8,265 nt of DNA from Anaerolineae bacterium (lineage in GTDB: Bacteria; Chloroflexota; Anaerolineae; Aggregatilineales; Aggregatilineaceae): NCBI GenBank assembly GCA_018056405.1, contig JAGPFT010000102.1:1-8265 (forward strand), in the 5' to 3' direction. Positions 1-5,151 of this stretch are shown piece by piece. Positions within the stretch are counted from its first letter, which is position 1; each line of letters begins with the position of its first letter. The notes beneath the pieces were generated by a model that was not told where the DNA came from, made no database searches, and worked only from the letters and a program-made list of their open reading frames with translations. Both the position numbers and the translations under genes were made by a program.

Positions 1-952
1 AAGGGTAGTTCCCCTGGTGCCGCCAGACATCGAGCATCAACTCGTAGCGGCTGAGGCGCATCCCGGTGTAGATGCAGTTGCTCGTGGAGAAGATATAACC
101 GCCGCCGGGCATCCCGTGCTCCAGCGCGTAGCTGGCCGAGGCGATCACCTCGGCGTCGGTGCCCGTGTCCAGCAGCCCGCAGTTGACGTTGCCGATCAAG
201 CAGACCTGCTGGCCGCAGCGCCGCTTGACCTCGGCGATGTCCACGCCCGCCTGCGGGTCGAGCGAGTGCAGGGCGTGTGGGTTGGCTTGCAGCAGTTGGT
301 CGAGGATGGGCATGAGGTTGCCGTCGGTGTGCTTGATCGTGTAGAAGCCCAGGGCGCGGTAGGCGGCGATCAGCCGGGCCAGGTAGGGAGTGACGAACTC
401 GCTGAACAGGGCCGGGCTGAGGAATGGTCCCTGGTTGAAGCAGTAGTCGGTGCACAGGGCGAAGCCGTCCAGCCCGCCATGCCGGGCCAGGTGCTCGGCC
501 CGCTCCAGCGCCGCCGCGAGCCGCGCCTCCGCCTCGGCTTTGATCGCGGCGGGGTCGTCGTACAGGCGGCGGCAGAACTCGGCCATGTGGTGCCCGTCGG
601 GGATGCCCAGCGTGGCGTCGCCGTGCAGCATGAGGAAGTAGCGGTGGCCGCTCCGCTCGCGCACCAGGTCAATCAGGCGGCAGGTCTCGTCGAGCGTGTC
701 GGGGTTGGGGTGCAGGAAGATGGCGCTGTGCTCGAAGCGCTCGGCGGTGGCGATGTACAGGTCGGCCATGTCCGCCCGGTGAAGCTGGCGCTCGCGCTCC
801 TCCATTTGCAGCCATTGGTGATAGCTGCGGTGCTCCGGGTGGACTTTGCCAAAGGCCTCCATCGTCAGGAAGAAGACCAGCTCGAAGTGGGGCACGCGCC
901 CGGTCAACGGGCGGCGTTCGAGGGCGGCGATGAAGCGCTCGCGCGGCTGCAT
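1..952 (-). CDS. URO-D superfamily protein (not HemE), C-terminus cut by window edge
   Basis: The first 317 codons of a protein whose family is usually about 340-350 residues, so only a short C-terminal piece is missing. The start is ATG at 952-950, preceded by GGAGG at 962-958 with 5-nt spacing. The fold signature is that of uroporphyrinogen decarboxylase-like TIM barrels. An N-terminal PRERFIAALERR motif lies at residues 3-14, KHTDGN at 207-212, an LDPQAG(V)D segment at 231-238, IGNVNCG at 253-259, and GGGYIFSTSNC at 283-293. The PxMRQAGR motif of true HemE is absent, so this is not the haem enzyme. It resembles the large, mostly uncharacterised branch related to corrinoid methyltransferases such as MtaA/CmuA. 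The canonical H-x-C-G metal site reads H208-T-D-G here, with Cys258 and Cys293 as possible partners, so zinc or methyl-transfer chemistry is uncertain. The preceding PDH operon has its own terminator, so this gene needs its own promoter, which I could not identify. The reaction is unknown. Confidence 0.9.
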   Translation of the reverse strand, partial: MQPRERFIAALERRPLTGRVPHFELVFFLTMEAFGKVHPEHRSYHQWLQMEERERQLHRADMADLYIATAERFEHSAIFLHPNPDTLDETCRLIDLVRERSGHRYFLMLHGDATLGIPDGHHMAEFCRRLYDDPAAIKAEAEARLAAALERAEHLARHGGLDGFALCTDYCFNQGPFLSPALFSEFVTPYLARLIAAYRALGFYTIKHTDGNLMPILDQLLQANPHALHSLDPQAGVDIAEVKRRCGQQVCLIGNVNCGLLDTGTDAEVIASASYALEHGMPGGGYIFSTSNCIYTGMRLSRYELMLDVWRHQGNYP

Positions 953-990
953 AGGCACCTCCGGCTTGGGGTGATCGTCTTGCTGACTTT

Positions 991-1016
991 ACCCGCAGCG
1001 AGGCTGGGGGTGAGGT
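991..1016. repeat. Half copy of the palindromic two-hairpin repeat
   Basis: A single imperfect hairpin (991-1011) with the tip AGC-GAG-GCT (997-1005). A C-G pair, one G-G mismatch and then ACCC/GGGT pairs flank the tip, followed by the GGGGGTGAGG end that also closes the copy at 6565-6660. It looks like one arm of the repeat without its partner. It sits about 40 bp upstream of the URO-D start, so it would lie in the 5' untranslated region or the promoter of that gene. Assignment to the repeat family rests on the shared tip and the GGTGAGG end only. Confidence 0.5.
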
Positions 1017-1054
1017 CAACCGGGGCGCTGCTCTGCTGCGCCCCCTTCAAAAAC

Positions 1055-1249
1055 AGGGTCCACGAACGAGTTGTCAGGCAGTTGTCGAAGGCCCCCATCC
1101 CCCAGCCCTTCCCCCAGCAAAGCTAGGGGAAGGGGCAAGCGGCTTGCCAGATCGTCCCCCCTCTAGCTTCGCTGGAGGGGGGATTGAGGGGGGAGGCGTT
1201 CAGCGAGCATTCCCGAACTTCCCCTGGCGACAAGTTGTTCGTACACCCT
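1055..1249. repeat. Possible 195-bp element bounded by 21-nt imperfect inverted repeats
   Basis: The 21 nt at 1055-1075 match the reverse complement of 1229-1249 at 17 of 21 positions. The shared pattern is AGGGT, two variable bases, ACGAAC, then TTGTC at the inner end. The arms face each other around the full palindromic repeat at 1091-1197. This is the layout of a degraded miniature inverted-repeat element or of nested insertions. No open reading frame or transposase is inside. No clear target-site duplication was identified. Confidence 0.4.
1091..1197. repeat. Full copy of palindromic two-hairpin repeat (copy A)
   Basis: Two hairpins in a row. The first (1106-1134) pairs CCCTTCCCC with GGGGAAGGG around a C-A mismatch and a tip AGC-AAA-GCT. 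The second (1156-1182) pairs CCCCCCTC with GAGGGGGG around a T-G pair and a tip AGC-TTC-GCT. The outer part reads GATTGAGGGGGGAGGC on the plus strand. Read on the minus strand, this lines up segment by segment with the copy at 8128-8240 on the plus strand, including the CTCAATCCCCC lead-in and the C-C-AGC-tip-GCT-A-G centre. It is a REP- or MITE-like non-coding unit of about 105 bp. Confidence 0.75.
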
Positions 1250-1250
1250 C

Positions 1251-1291
1251 AAAAACAGACTTCCGAAGTCTGTCAGAGACTTCGGAAGTCT
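1251..1291 (-). terminator. Intrinsic terminator of the PDH operon
   Basis: Read on the minus strand, 15 nt of stem (1291-1277) are followed by a 5-nt loop (1276-1272), a perfectly complementary 15-nt stem (1271-1257), G, and TTTTT (1255-1251). It begins 15 nt after the E2 stop codon, so it should end the E1 alpha-E1 beta-E2 transcript. Each arm (AGACTTCCGAAGTCT on the plus strand) is itself a near-palindrome around its central base. Two small hairpins are therefore possible as an alternative fold. The stem is unusually AT/GC balanced compared with the GC-rich surroundings. Confidence 0.85.
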
Positions 1292-1305
1292 TGTAAAGCG
1301 CCCCG

Positions 1306-2613
1306 CTAGATCAGCAGCCGCATCGGGTTTTCGAGCAGTTCCTTGAGCACCTGCAGGAAGCTCGCCGCTTCCACCCCGTCGCTGACGCGGTGATCCACGC
1401 TGATCGTGACCTTCATCCGCATCCCAACGCCAAGCGTGCCGTCTTCGAGCACGACAGGCACCTTCCGGGCCGAGCCTACGGCCAGGATGCCCGCTTCTGG
1501 CGGGTTGATGATGGCGGTGAAATGCTCGACATCGAACAGGCCGAGGTTGCTCACGCTGAAGGTGCTACCCTCGATCTCGTGCGGCTTGACCTTACCTTCG
1601 CGGGCGCGGGTGATCATGTCGCGGTGGTTATAGGCCATGGTGCCCAGCGAAACCTTGTCCGCGTCGTAGGAGGTGACATTGACCAGCCCCCCGTCCAGCG
1701 ACACGGCGATGCCGATGTTGATCCGCGAGTGGCGCACCAGCTTGTCGCCATAATAGTGCGAGTTGAGGTTGGGGAAGCGGCGCAGGGCCAAGGCTGCTGC
1801 CTTGACGATCAGGTCATTGACCGTAATCCTGCCCGCCTCGTCTTCGATGTTGGCGTTGATCTGCTGGCGCAGCTCCAGCGCCGCGCCCATGTCAATCTCG
1901 CTGGTGACGTAGAAGTGCGGCACGAACTGCTTGCTCTCGACCAATCGCTGGCCGATGCGCGCCCGGATGCGGCTGAGCGGGATGATCTCCACGTCCGGCC
2001 CGCTAGGAATCTCGGTGAAGGTGGGCATGGTCGGGCGCGGCGCTTCGGGCGGGATGGGCGGGGCCTCCGGCACAGGGGGAGCTGCCTTCGGCGGGGCAGG
2101 AGCCGCCGGCGCTTTCCCGGCCACGAAGCTCTCGATGTCCTTCTTGGTGATGCGCCCGCCGGGGCCGGTGCCCTTCACGCGGCGCGGGTCAATGCCCCGT
2201 TCGTCGGCCAGGCGGCGGGCGACCGGGCTGATCTTGAGGAAGCCGTCGCCGCCCGTCTCGGCGGCTTCAGCGGCAGGGGCGGCCTCGGCGACTCGCTCCT
2301 GGTCAACAGAAGCGGGTTCTTCGGCGGCGGTGTGTGTTGCCCTGGCGGGAGCGGCGCCTTGCGGCGGAGCCTCACCCTCCGCGCCGACGTAGCCAATGGG
2401 CGCGCCAACGGCGACCACGTCGCCCGGCTCGGCCAGCAGTTGCAGCACGGTGCCCTCCACCGTCGTCTCGATCTCGATGGTCGCCTTGTCCGTCTCGATC
2501 TCGGCGATCACATCGCCGCGCTTGACGGCCTGGCCGATCTGAACCGTCCAGCCGACGAGGGTGCCTTCGGCCATATCGAAGCCGAGCTTGGGCATGATGA
2601 TGGGTTCTGCCAT
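1306..2613 (-). CDS. pdhC: Pyruvate dehydrogenase E2, dihydrolipoamide acetyltransferase
   Basis: A 435-aa protein that transfers the acetyl group from lipoate to CoA and forms the core of the cytoplasmic PDH complex. Domains in order: one lipoyl domain (about 2-77) with the lipoylation site K43 in ETDKA (40-44); an Ala/Pro/Glu linker (about 78-125); a peripheral-subunit-binding domain (about 127-163) with ISPVARRLA and the GTGPGGRI(T)KKDI turn; a second Ala/Pro linker (about 166-200); and the catalytic domain (about 208-435). The C-terminal active-site motif DHRVSDG is at 407-413, with His408 expected to be catalytic, and SVSNLGLF is at 353-360. ATG at 2613-2611 overlaps the E1 beta stop (TGATG). 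A full-length Shine-Dalgarno sequence lies inside the last E1 beta codons, implying coupled translation. A branched-chain or acetoin E2 cannot be excluded from E2 alone, but the E1 alpha partner favours pyruvate. The symbol follows common usage for this E2. Confidence 0.95.
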   Translation of the reverse strand: MAEPIIMPKLGFDMAEGTLVGWTVQIGQAVKRGDVIAEIETDKATIEIETTVEGTVLQLLAEPGDVVAVGAPIGYVGAEGEAPPQGAAPARATHTAAEEPASVDQERVAEAAPAAEAAETGGDGFLKISPVARRLADERGIDPRRVKGTGPGGRITKKDIESFVAGKAPAAPAPPKAAPPVPEAPPIPPEAPRPTMPTFTEIPSGPDVEIIPLSRIRARIGQRLVESKQFVPHFYVTSEIDMGAALELRQQINANIEDEAGRITVNDLIVKAAALALRRFPNLNSHYYGDKLVRHSRINIGIAVSLDGGLVNVTSYDADKVSLGTMAYNHRDMITRAREGKVKPHEIEGSTFSVSNLGLFDVEHFTAIINPPEAGILAVGSARKVPVVLEDGTLGVGMRMKVTISVDHRVSDGVEAASFLQVLKELLENPMRLLI

Positions 2614-3593
2614 CAGATCACCTCCTTGACCGCCTGAATAATCTTCTCTGGGCTGGGCAGCGCCCTCTGCTCGATCTCGCGCGAGTAGGGCAGTGGAATG
2701 TCCATGGCCGCTACGCGCTTGACCGGCGCGTCCATCCAGTCACAACACTCGTCGTGAATCTGGGCAGCGACCTCGGCCCCCACATTGAACAGGGGCAGGC
2801 TCTCCTCGACCACCACGCAGCGGTTGGTCTTCTTGAAGCTCTCGAAGACCGGCTCCAGGTCGAGCGGGCGCAGCCAGCGCAGGTCAATGATCTCCGCCTC
2901 GATGCCTTCTTTGGCCAGCTCCTCGGCGGCGACCAGCGAGTGCTCCAGCCCCTTCTGGTAGGTGACGATGGTCACGTCCGAGCCTTGGCGCTTGATGTCG
3001 CTCTTGCCGATGGGCAGCAGGAAGTCAGGATCGTCGGGGACGGGGCTGCGCCGCTGGAGCATGGTGCTGTGTTCGACGAAGAGCACCGGGTTGTCGTCGC
3101 GGATGGACGCTTTGAGCATCCCCTTGGCGTCGTAGGCGGTGCCGGGCACGGCCACGTACAGGCCGGGGAAGTGGGCGAAGATCACTTCTGGGGCGTGGGA
3201 GTGCGTCGCGCCAAGCTGCTTGCCGCCGCCGGTCGTCGTGCGGATGACCAGCGGGACGGTGAACTGCCCGTTGAACATGTAGCGGACTTTGGCCGCGTGG
3301 TTGATGATGGCGTCCATGGCCAGGAAGGCGAAGTTGATCGTCATGATCTCGGCGACCGGGCGCAGGCCGGCCATGGCCGCGCCGACCGCCGCGCCGGCGA
3401 TGGCCATCTCCGAGATCGGCGTGTCGCGCACGCGCCTGGCACCGAACTCGTCGAGGAAGCCGCGCGTCACGGCGTAGGTGCCGCCCCACACGCCGACTTC
3501 TTCGCCCATGATGAAGACGCGCTCGTCGCGCTGCATCTCTTCGCGCAGGGCGCTGCTCAGCGCCTCGCGATAAGTGATCGGTCTATCGGCCAT
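2613..3593 (-). CDS. pdhB: Pyruvate dehydrogenase E1 component, beta subunit
   Basis: A 326-aa subunit of the alpha2beta2 thiamine-diphosphate-dependent decarboxylase, of normal length for the family. Visible landmarks are MGEEVGVWGGTY (29-40), the RDTPISEMAIAGAAVGAA block (56-73), AKVRYM (101-106), the active-site His region GATHSHAPE (128-136), VEHS (173-176), the C-terminal transketolase domain with IDLRWLRPLD (236-245) and VVEES (261-265), and the MDIPLPYS end motif (297-304). The start is ATG at 3593, with AGAGGA shortly upstream overlapping the E1 alpha stop. The gap from E1 alpha is only 8 bp and the stop overlaps the E2 ATG by one base, so the three genes form one operon. The beta subunit supplies part of the cofactor pocket and the docking site for E2. 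Confidence 0.96.
   Translation of the reverse strand: MADRPITYREALSSALREEMQRDERVFIMGEEVGVWGGTYAVTRGFLDEFGARRVRDTPISEMAIAGAAVGAAMAGLRPVAEIMTINFAFLAMDAIINHAAKVRYMFNGQFTVPLVIRTTTGGGKQLGATHSHAPEVIFAHFPGLYVAVPGTAYDAKGMLKASIRDDNPVLFVEHSTMLQRRSPVPDDPDFLLPIGKSDIKRQGSDVTIVTYQKGLEHSLVAAEELAKEGIEAEIIDLRWLRPLDLEPVFESFKKTNRCVVVEESLPLFNVGAEVAAQIHDECCDWMDAPVKRVAAMDIPLPYSREIEQRALPSPEKIIQAVKEVI
2616..2627 (-). promoter_or_regulatory. Extended Shine-Dalgarno for E2 inside the E1 beta 3' end
   Basis: The minus strand reads AAGGAGGTGATC, the complete complement of the usual 16S rRNA 3' tail, two bases before the E2 ATG (TG of the TGA lies between). Spacing from GGAGG to ATG is 7 nt. These bases also encode the last E1 beta residues (K-E-V-I). 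This fixes the E2 start and predicts strong translation coupled to termination on E1 beta. Confidence 0.85.
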
Positions 3594-3601
3594 GGTTTCC
3601 T

Positions 3602-4585
3602 CTAGTCAACGTACACGTGGCTGATCAGGTCTTCGTAGGTCGGGTCGTCGCTGCTCTTGGCGAACTCAACCGCCTCGTCAATGGCTTGCAGCGCCTCGGC
3701 GTCGAGTTTGTCGAGCGTCTTCTCCACGCCCTTGTAGGTCTCGGTCAGGAAGTGACGAAAACGCTCAATGGGACCGCTGGCCACGAACGACTCAACCTCT
3801 TCTTTGGTGCGGTAACGCTGCGGATCGCCCATGCTGTGCCCTTCCAGGCGGTAGGTGAGCGATTCGACGAGGACCGGGCCGTGCTGGCGAGCGTGCTCAG
3901 CGGCCTCGCTGATCGCGTCGTAGACGGCCAGCACATCCATACCGTCCACGCGCGGCCCCATCTTCATGCCGCTGCCGTCTTCGCTGCTGTAGGCCAGGGC
4001 GCGCCGGACGAGTTCCTTCGCGCCGCTGGCGCGCTCGACGGCGGTGCCCATGCCGTACTGGTTGTTCTCGATCAGCCAGACGACGGGCAGATCCCACACG
4101 GCGCTGAGATTGAGCGCCTCGTGGAAGTAGCCGATGTTGGTCGCGCCGTCGCCCATCAGGGCCAACACCACGCCGTCCTCTTCCATGTAGCGAATCTTGA
4201 GGGCGATGCCCGCCGCCAGGGGCAGGTGCCCGCCGACGATGCCGTAGCCGCCCCACATGTGCAGTTCGCGGTCGGCCAGGTGCATCGAGCCGCCCTTGCC
4301 GCCGCTGACGCCGGTGCGCTTGCCCAGCATCTCGGCCATCGCCCGCTTGGGGTCAATGCCGCGCGCCAGGGCGATGCCATGATCGCGGTAGGCGGTAATC
4401 ACGTGATCGTTCGGCCCCAGCGCGGCCACCGCGCCGACGCCCGTCGCCTCCTGCCCGATGTACAGGTGCAAGAAGCCGCCAATCAGCCCTTGCTGGTATA
4501 GCTCGGCGCAGCGCTCCTCGAAACGGCGGATGAGCACCATCTGCCGGTACCAGTCAAGCAACGTTTCCTTGTTCGGTTTGACCAT
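3602..4585 (-). CDS. pdhA: Pyruvate dehydrogenase E1 component, alpha subunit
   Basis: A 327-aa subunit that binds thiamine diphosphate and decarboxylates pyruvate with the beta subunit. The ThDP motif starts with GDG at 145-147 and ends with NN at 174-175 (ENNQYGMGT 173-181). GFLHLYIGQEA (37-47), YRDHG (66-70), GKGGSMH (96-102) and the loop YRLEGHSMGDPQRYR (245-259), matching the conserved GHSM(S/G)DP phosphorylation-loop region, are all present. YGMGTAVERAS is the pyruvate-type wording rather than that of acetoin dehydrogenase, which favours pyruvate as substrate. The start is ATG at 4585-4583 with GGGAG ending 7 nt upstream (4593). It is the first gene of the operon, with its own promoter at 4674-4703. 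An in-frame upstream ORF ends at a TAG that touches this ATG, so the true N-terminus depends on that TAG acting as a stop. Confidence 0.96.
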   Translation of the reverse strand: MVKPNKETLLDWYRQMVLIRRFEERCAELYQQGLIGGFLHLYIGQEATGVGAVAALGPNDHVITAYRDHGIALARGIDPKRAMAEMLGKRTGVSGGKGGSMHLADRELHMWGGYGIVGGHLPLAAGIALKIRYMEEDGVVLALMGDGATNIGYFHEALNLSAVWDLPVVWLIENNQYGMGTAVERASGAKELVRRALAYSSEDGSGMKMGPRVDGMDVLAVYDAISEAAEHARQHGPVLVESLTYRLEGHSMGDPQRYRTKEEVESFVASGPIERFRHFLTETYKGVEKTLDKLDAEALQAIDEAVEFAKSSDDPTYEDLISHVYVD

Positions 4586-4636
4586 CTACAGACTCCCCCA
4601 GCCAGCGTGAAAATGGGCGTTTAAGGTAACGCCCAT
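4586..4636 (-). other. In-frame upstream ORF of 16 codons in the PDH leader
   Basis: ATG at 4636-4634 opens 16 codons (MGVTLNAHFHAGWGSL) that stop at TAG 4588-4586, directly next to the E1 alpha ATG. It is in the same frame as E1 alpha. There is no good Shine-Dalgarno sequence before it: the nearest purine run, AAGG, is about 20 nt away. It may therefore be untranslated. If translated, ribosomes ending on the TAG would sit on the E1 alpha start. The peptide has no run of a single amino acid like a classical attenuator peptide. Confidence 0.3.
4613..4636 (-). promoter_or_regulatory. Leader hairpin, possible attenuator or operator
   Basis: A perfect 9-bp inverted repeat, ATGGGCGTT (4613-4621) and AACGCCCAT (4628-4636), with a 6-nt loop. 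In the PDH transcript it is followed at once by UUUU (4613-4610, sharing its first U with the stem). This resembles a weak intrinsic terminator between promoter and start codon. It could equally be a dyad operator for a repressor, since it lies about 31 nt downstream of the expected transcription start. It includes the ATG of the upstream ORF. No competing antiterminator helix was established. Confidence 0.45.
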
Positions 4637-4673
4637 GAGCAAGTGAAAGAAGTTGCCTTGTGATGATAGGAAA

Positions 4674-4703
4674 ATTGTACAAGATCGCGCGACCGCTTGG
4701 CAA
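4674..4703 (-). promoter_or_regulatory. Sigma-70-type promoter of the PDH operon
   Basis: The -35 TTGCCA (4703-4698) and -10 TACAAT (4679-4674) each match the consensus at five of six positions, with an 18-bp spacer. The start of transcription is expected near 4667, giving a leader of about 80 nt before E1 alpha. The AT-rich stretch around 4663-4680 stands out from the GC-rich flanks. The promoter lies between the hairpin at 4746-4773 and the first PDH gene, which fits an independent transcription unit. Confidence 0.65.
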
Positions 4704-4745
4704 ACGGAGTGGGCGGCGGACGCCACAGACCGCGCGCCAAAGGCA

Positions 4746-4773
4746 GCGGGCCGCTCAATCACGAGCGGCCCGC
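4746..4773 (-). terminator. GC-rich hairpin after the small membrane protein gene
   Basis: A perfect 11-bp stem (GCGGGCCGCTC with GAGCGGCCCGC) and 6-nt loop, starting 29 nt after the stop codon of the 74-aa gene and before the PDH promoter. On the minus strand it is followed by TGCCTTTGGC, so the U-tract is poor. It may act as a transcription end or as an mRNA 3' stabiliser rather than a strong intrinsic terminator. Confidence 0.6.
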
Positions 4774-4801
4774 GCGCGTCTGGGGCAGCCTTATAGGGAG
4801 G

Positions 4802-5026
4802 CTACTTACGCTGGCGAATAGCGGGTCCCCGGAACGGCTGGCCGAACAGCGGCGCTAGAATGCAGAAGTCGAAGGCGCCCGCCGCCAGCGGCACCAACCC
4901 GATGATAGCCACGACGATCCCGCCGGTGCCCTCGATGACCAGCAGGCCGATCAGAATGAGCACAACCCCTACGACGATGCGTAGCCAGCGCCCCATCGAG
5001 CTTGCCAGGAAGTCTACGAGTGCCAT
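4802..5026 (-). CDS. Small two-helix membrane protein, YgaP-like/DUF2892 type
   Basis: 74 aa. After a short basic, amphipathic start (GRWLR 12-16) come two hydrophobic segments at about 17-31 (IVVGVVLILIGLLV) and about 36-52 (GIVVAIIGLVPLAAGAF), separated by a Gly-rich turn (EGTGG). FDFCILAPLFG follows at 52-62. This R-x2-G-x-hydrophobic / IGLVPL-GxxxFC-P-LFG layout is the signature of the YgaP-like transmembrane domain family, whose function as a stand-alone protein is not established. Cys55 is the residue usually kept in that motif. The C-terminus is basic (RGPAIRQRK) and probably cytoplasmic. The start is ATG 5026 with AAGGAG 8 nt upstream. It is 125 bp downstream of the GNAT paralog, so it could be co-transcribed with it or have its own promoter; no promoter was recognised. 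Confidence 0.8.
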   Translation of the reverse strand: MALVDFLASSMGRWLRIVVGVVLILIGLLVIEGTGGIVVAIIGLVPLAAGAFDFCILAPLFGQPFRGPAIRQRK

Positions 5027-5080
5027 GTCCGGTGCTCCTTTTGCAGTTCGCTAGACTTACACCCATTAGATATGTCGGGT

Positions 5081-5103
5081 TGGAGAGCTTTTGAATCTCT
5101 CCA
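5081..5103. other. Weak hairpin between GNAT paralog 1 and the small membrane gene
   Basis: TGGAGAG (5081-5087) pairs with CTCTCCA (5097-5103) over a 9-nt AT-rich loop. It lies about 50 nt after the GNAT paralog stop. There is no U-tract on the minus strand, so it is not a convincing terminator. The rest of 5027-5151 shows only the Shine-Dalgarno sequence of the small gene. Confidence 0.3.
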
Positions 5104-5151
5104 GCGCCACAAGAAGAAACACCGTCGCCCCCCTGACGCTACGCGGCTCGC

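Larger units (their letters stand above)
953..1250. other. Intergenic gap between URO-D gene and PDH terminator
   Basis: No gene is supported here. Open frames crossing this stretch are low-complexity Pro/Arg/Gly translations of palindromic repeats. It holds the URO-D Shine-Dalgarno sequence (956-962), a half copy of the palindromic repeat (991-1016), a 7-bp GC hairpin (GGGGCGC 1022-1028 pairing with GCGCCCC 1038-1044), a full repeat copy (1091-1197), and a 21-nt imperfect inverted repeat flanking that copy (1055-1075 and 1229-1249). I looked for a -35/-10 pair for the URO-D gene on the minus strand. TTGACC at 1019-1014 has no acceptable -10 at 16-18 bp, so no promoter is called. Confidence 0.7.

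Noticed and set aside
1022..1044. GC hairpin as a terminator
   Set aside because: There is no T-tract after it on either strand in the right position. On the minus strand, the direction of transcription, the T-run comes before the stem.
17..1126. Long plus-strand open frame of 369 codons opposite the URO-D gene
   Set aside because: It is the antisense shadow of a GC-rich gene. The minus strand gives an unmistakable URO-D fold with a Shine-Dalgarno sequence, while this frame has low-complexity Val/Gly/Gln content and runs into repeats.
2616..2627. GATCACCTCCTT on the plus strand, identical to the 3' end of 16S rRNA
   Set aside because: No other rRNA sequence is nearby. It is the complement of the E2 Shine-Dalgarno sequence.
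1390..2637. Plus-strand open frame of 415 codons opposite E2, and similar ones opposite E1 alpha and E1 beta
   Set aside because: Antisense shadows of clearly conserved PDH genes; no recognisable domains or ribosome binding sites.
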